From the NCBI RefSeq assembly GCF_015206995.1, contig NZ_JADEXR010000042.1, positions 1 to 45,222 on the forward strand: a DNA stretch of 45,222 bases, read 5' to 3'. The DNA comes from an aff. Roholtiella sp. LEGE 12411. GTDB taxonomy: Bacteria; Cyanobacteriota; Cyanobacteriia; Cyanobacteriales; Nostocaceae. Below the pieces are notes generated by a model. The model was given only the letters and a program-made list of their open reading frames with translations. It did not search any database and was not told where the DNA came from. A program made the position numbers and the translations under genes. This document shows, in pieces, positions 42,568 through 45,222 of this stretch (its first letter is position 1; each line of letters opens with the position of its first letter).

Positions 42568-45162
42568 ATGTCATCAGATGATGAGCTGATATCGCGCGAA
42601 GAGGTACTAGCGGGTTTACCAGCTAGACGAGCGAACACTATACTATTTTTGATCGAGAGTCGGACGGCGCAAATAGTGGCGCAATCGCTGTTGGAGTTTT
42701 CTCTAACAGAACAAGCTGCCAATGAACGCGATTTAGCCTTTTTAGAAGCATTTGCTTTGGGAAATGCCCCACCACTCCACCCCACGATCCAGCACTTGGA
42801 ACGCTACGCCAGTCAATGGGCATCCCTCGTACCGGAAAACCCTAAACTCAAAGCTGCTATTGCTCATGCTCTGGGACAGAAATACACTTTCACTGCTCAA
42901 ACAGTCCCTCAGATTCGGACAGCTTTGGGTTTGGATGAGAAAGCGGTACAGGTAGCTTACTCCCGCCTCTACAGAAGGCAACTATTGACTATTTTTGCAT
43001 CTAAAATGCCACTGTTCGATCAGTGGCGCTGGATGAGTGCAGCTGTTGCCCAACGTCTAGAATCTCTTCCCCCCTTCTGGTTAGCCTCCATACTCACTGT
43101 TGCTTTGGGTCTTCCCCAAGCGTTCTTAGCCTTACCGATTGCAGTGGCCGATGTCGGGCCATTAGTTACTATTGCCTTTTTGTTGCTCATCGGTGCGATC
43201 AACATTTTGACAATGGCTTGTATGGCAGAAGCTGTTAGCCGCAGTGGCGACTTCCGTTATGGCAATTCTTTTATCAAACAATTAGTATCTAATTATTTAG
43301 GAAATACAGGTTCCAATATACTTTCTATTGCAGTTGGCATCCGTGTTTTTTTGATTGCATTGGCTTGCTATATTGGTTTATCGGTGACAATGGCAAGCTT
43401 CACATCTATACCAGCGGCATTGTGGGCAGTGGTGCTATTTAGTGGAGGATTATACTTGCGATCGCGAAAATCCTTGAACTTCACCGTTGCTTTGCTGGTA
43501 TTTCTGGCAGTAATTAACGTTAGTTTGCTGCTGATTATTTCAATGCTGGCATTGGGTCATGTTCAACTAGACAACCTGTTATATGTGAACTTGCCCTTTG
43601 TTAATGGTCATTCTTTCCAACCGATGATACTACAACGGATTCTGGGTGTGAGCCTCATGCTCTACTTCGGACACGTCTATGTCGGAGAATGTGGTAAAAT
43701 TGTACTTCCTCGTGACTCTAGTGCCACATCCTTAATTTGGGGTAGTGTAGCGGGAACAGCTTTTTTAACTGTTTTATTTTGCATTTGGGTATTAGCAGTC
43801 AATGGAGCGATCGCCCCACAATTACTAGCTGGACAATCAGGTACAGCCTTAGAACCACTTGCACTAAAAGTAGGTTCCATCGTCACAGTTTTAGGAGCAG
43901 TTTTAGTCACCCTACTTTTGGGAATGGCTTGGCTACGTAGTTCCAGTCTCCTAGTGAACTTAGCTAAGGAATGGTTGCCAAATCGACCCAAACCTGTTTT
44001 GAGGTTGCTTCGCCAGCAAGGACTATTAATACTACACCCCTCTGGTGAATCGAGTCAGGTTCCCCATATTGGTTTGACCTACTTGGGACAGTTAAACACT
44101 CAGTCTAAGTTTCGTCTGGATATTCAATTAAGCGGCAAAGTTCACTCTGTAGAAATTGCCATAGCTGAAAATTGGGACATTAAAGAGGTATTCAATCAAT
44201 TCCCCGATTTACACAAGTGGGATACTCGTTTGGTTCTCAAAGTAAGGTCAGCTAACCAGGATGGTGTCTATCTACAAGTTATTTCACCTATGCTCTTAGT
44301 TTACGAAGGAGGCTTAAAAGCTGATACCGAAAATTTTGCTTTTGAGTATCAGAGTCAGACAAAAAGGTTTTGGACAACCCTACTCAAGCAAAGTCGCTTC
44401 TTCCTATCTATTAGTCCGTTAATATTAGTCTTCTTACTAACAGAGTGGCTTTTTCTAGCTGGTACGCAATCCTTTACAGATGTACTCGCCTTTGCTGGTG
44501 TACTTGGTAACTCCCTTGTTGGAGGTATTTTCCCAGTTTTATTGTTGGTTTCTAGCCGACGTAAGGGGGAGCTTATACCTGGAGTAGTCTTGAATATTCT
44601 CAACCATCCGTTGTTCAGTGTAGGTGTATATAGTTTATTCTTGGGCATTTTACTCATCCACGGCCTATTCATTTGGGAAAATTCTCTAGCGCGGATCATT
44701 GCATTGAGCATTGCCGTACTATCTTTAGGAGCAACTTTAGTGATGAAACAGTATGGAGCCTTCGCCTCTCGTGTAGTTGTAGAACTACGAGAAGATCAAT
44801 ACCCAGGAGGTAGTTCCATATTCACAATTACTGCTGGCGGGCAACCAAAAATCGCAGAAGTAGTGCTGGGATATGCCGATGGTGAGCAACACCACCAAGC
44901 AGCCAGTGTTGAAATTCCATCACTCTCATCTCTGCACTATGCCACCTTCCGCTTATCAAACAAGCAAGAAAAAGAACTTAGAGTGTGGACACATAAAAGC
45001 AACTTCAAGGTTGACTCTAAAAGTTTGCCTGCACTTGTAGAAGTCGAGAGTGGAAATAAGAATATGCAGTTTAACTTGCAGTTATCCAGTGGACGAATTC
45101 TGCTACCACTTCTTAGCGATCATTGCTGGTTAAAATTTACCTTTCCAGAGCTAAGTAAATAA
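42568..45162 (+). CDS. APC-like permease fused to soluble domains (possible transceptor)
   Basis: The 864-aa protein has a soluble N-terminal helical domain (1-150, with SREEVLAGLPARRANTILFL), a first membrane block of about eight helices (165-470), a soluble insert (about 475-605), a second block of about four helices (610-720) and a C-terminal beta-rich domain (about 725-864). Helices such as LASILTVALGLPQAFLALPI and GPLVTIAFLLLIGAINILTM resemble amino-acid/APC-superfamily permeases. The 130-residue insert between helices 8 and 9, plus the N- and C-terminal domains, are unusual. I infer transport or sensing of amino acids together with the Cache protein. The substrate is unknown. Confidence 0.75.
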   Translation: MSSDDELISREEVLAGLPARRANTILFLIESRTAQIVAQSLLEFSLTEQAANERDLAFLEAFALGNAPPLHPTIQHLERYASQWASLVPENPKLKAAIAHALGQKYTFTAQTVPQIRTALGLDEKAVQVAYSRLYRRQLLTIFASKMPLFDQWRWMSAAVAQRLESLPPFWLASILTVALGLPQAFLALPIAVADVGPLVTIAFLLLIGAINILTMACMAEAVSRSGDFRYGNSFIKQLVSNYLGNTGSNILSIAVGIRVFLIALACYIGLSVTMASFTSIPAALWAVVLFSGGLYLRSRKSLNFTVALLVFLAVINVSLLLIISMLALGHVQLDNLLYVNLPFVNGHSFQPMILQRILGVSLMLYFGHVYVGECGKIVLPRDSSATSLIWGSVAGTAFLTVLFCIWVLAVNGAIAPQLLAGQSGTALEPLALKVGSIVTVLGAVLVTLLLGMAWLRSSSLLVNLAKEWLPNRPKPVLRLLRQQGLLILHPSGESSQVPHIGLTYLGQLNTQSKFRLDIQLSGKVHSVEIAIAENWDIKEVFNQFPDLHKWDTRLVLKVRSANQDGVYLQVISPMLLVYEGGLKADTENFAFEYQSQTKRFWTTLLKQSRFFLSISPLILVFLLTEWLFLAGTQSFTDVLAFAGVLGNSLVGGIFPVLLLVSSRRKGELIPGVVLNILNHPLFSVGVYSLFLGILLIHGLFIWENSLARIIALSIAVLSLGATLVMKQYGAFASRVVVELREDQYPGGSSIFTITAGGQPKIAEVVLGYADGEQHHQAASVEIPSLSSLHYATFRLSNKQEKELRVWTHKSNFKVDSKSLPALVEVESGNKNMQFNLQLSSGRILLPLLSDHCWLKFTFPELSK

Positions 45163-45222
45163 GTGAATATGGCGATCACTGAGACTACTAAACCCCATGC
45201 CCAATGCCCCATCCCCCATGCC
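45163..45222. other. Right edge: low-complexity CCCATGCCC sequence
   Basis: The last 60 bases are noncoding and end in repeats of CCCATGCCCAATGCCCCAT, the same class as at 7757-7785 and 13526-13541. No gene is visible. Confidence 0.5.

Overview
The window looks like chromosomal DNA of a filamentous, Nostoc/Anabaena-type cyanobacterium. The reasons are the very frequent HIP1-like octamer GCGATCGC, heptanucleotide tandem repeats (TAGTCAA/CTTGACC type) at gene borders, small dispersed palindromic repeats, a cyAbrB regulator, PRC-barrel/DUF2382 stress proteins, and a high density of PAS/GAF histidine kinases. No rRNA, tRNA or CRISPR array was recognised. All calls come from reading the sequence; no database search was possible.

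Layout. 1-1950 is a mobile-element landing zone: the N-terminus of an HTH transposase running off the left edge, a hairpin flanked by Fur-box-like half sites, the remnant of an unidentified gene, and a roughly 1.29-kb IS701-like element with perfect 20-bp inverted ends and a frameshifted transposase. 1955-5276 holds a YnfA-type membrane protein, an ammonium transporter with an NtcA-like site upstream, and an SGNH hydrolase. 5398-9599 holds an output-less PAS/GAF protein, a VOC-fold protein and a serine-recombinase-like protein whose catalytic residues appear to be lost. 10138-19643 is mostly housekeeping: a GT39-type glycosyltransferase, two uncharacterised proteins, a ClC/CBS chloride channel, a cyAbrB, an Rrf2 regulator without cysteines, CobD/CbiB and PyrR.

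19780-28336 holds a P-loop NTPase/TPR protein and a convergent minus-strand signalling operon: a 1099-aa hybrid kinase, an Rcp1-type response regulator, and a 636-aa REC-PAS-HK-REC hybrid kinase that overlaps the regulator by 35 bp. A lone TnpB follows. 29885-35210 is a minus-strand four-gene group: a PRC-barrel/DUF2382 protein, a lipoprotein, a small helical protein and a roughly 1050-aa membrane protein with a tandem repeat of about 97 residues. I infer an envelope or stress module. 35744-39562 is repeat-rich and holds two broken genes (kinase and GT2 fragments) between inverted copies of a 115-bp element.

38047-45162 is a second signalling block: a histidine kinase, two paralogous response regulators (one with an AraC-type HTH), a Cache-HAMP sensor without an output domain and, 2 bp downstream, an 864-aa APC-like permease with large soluble parts. 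The Cache-HAMP/permease pair and the four-gene stress group are the best candidates here for undescribed systems.
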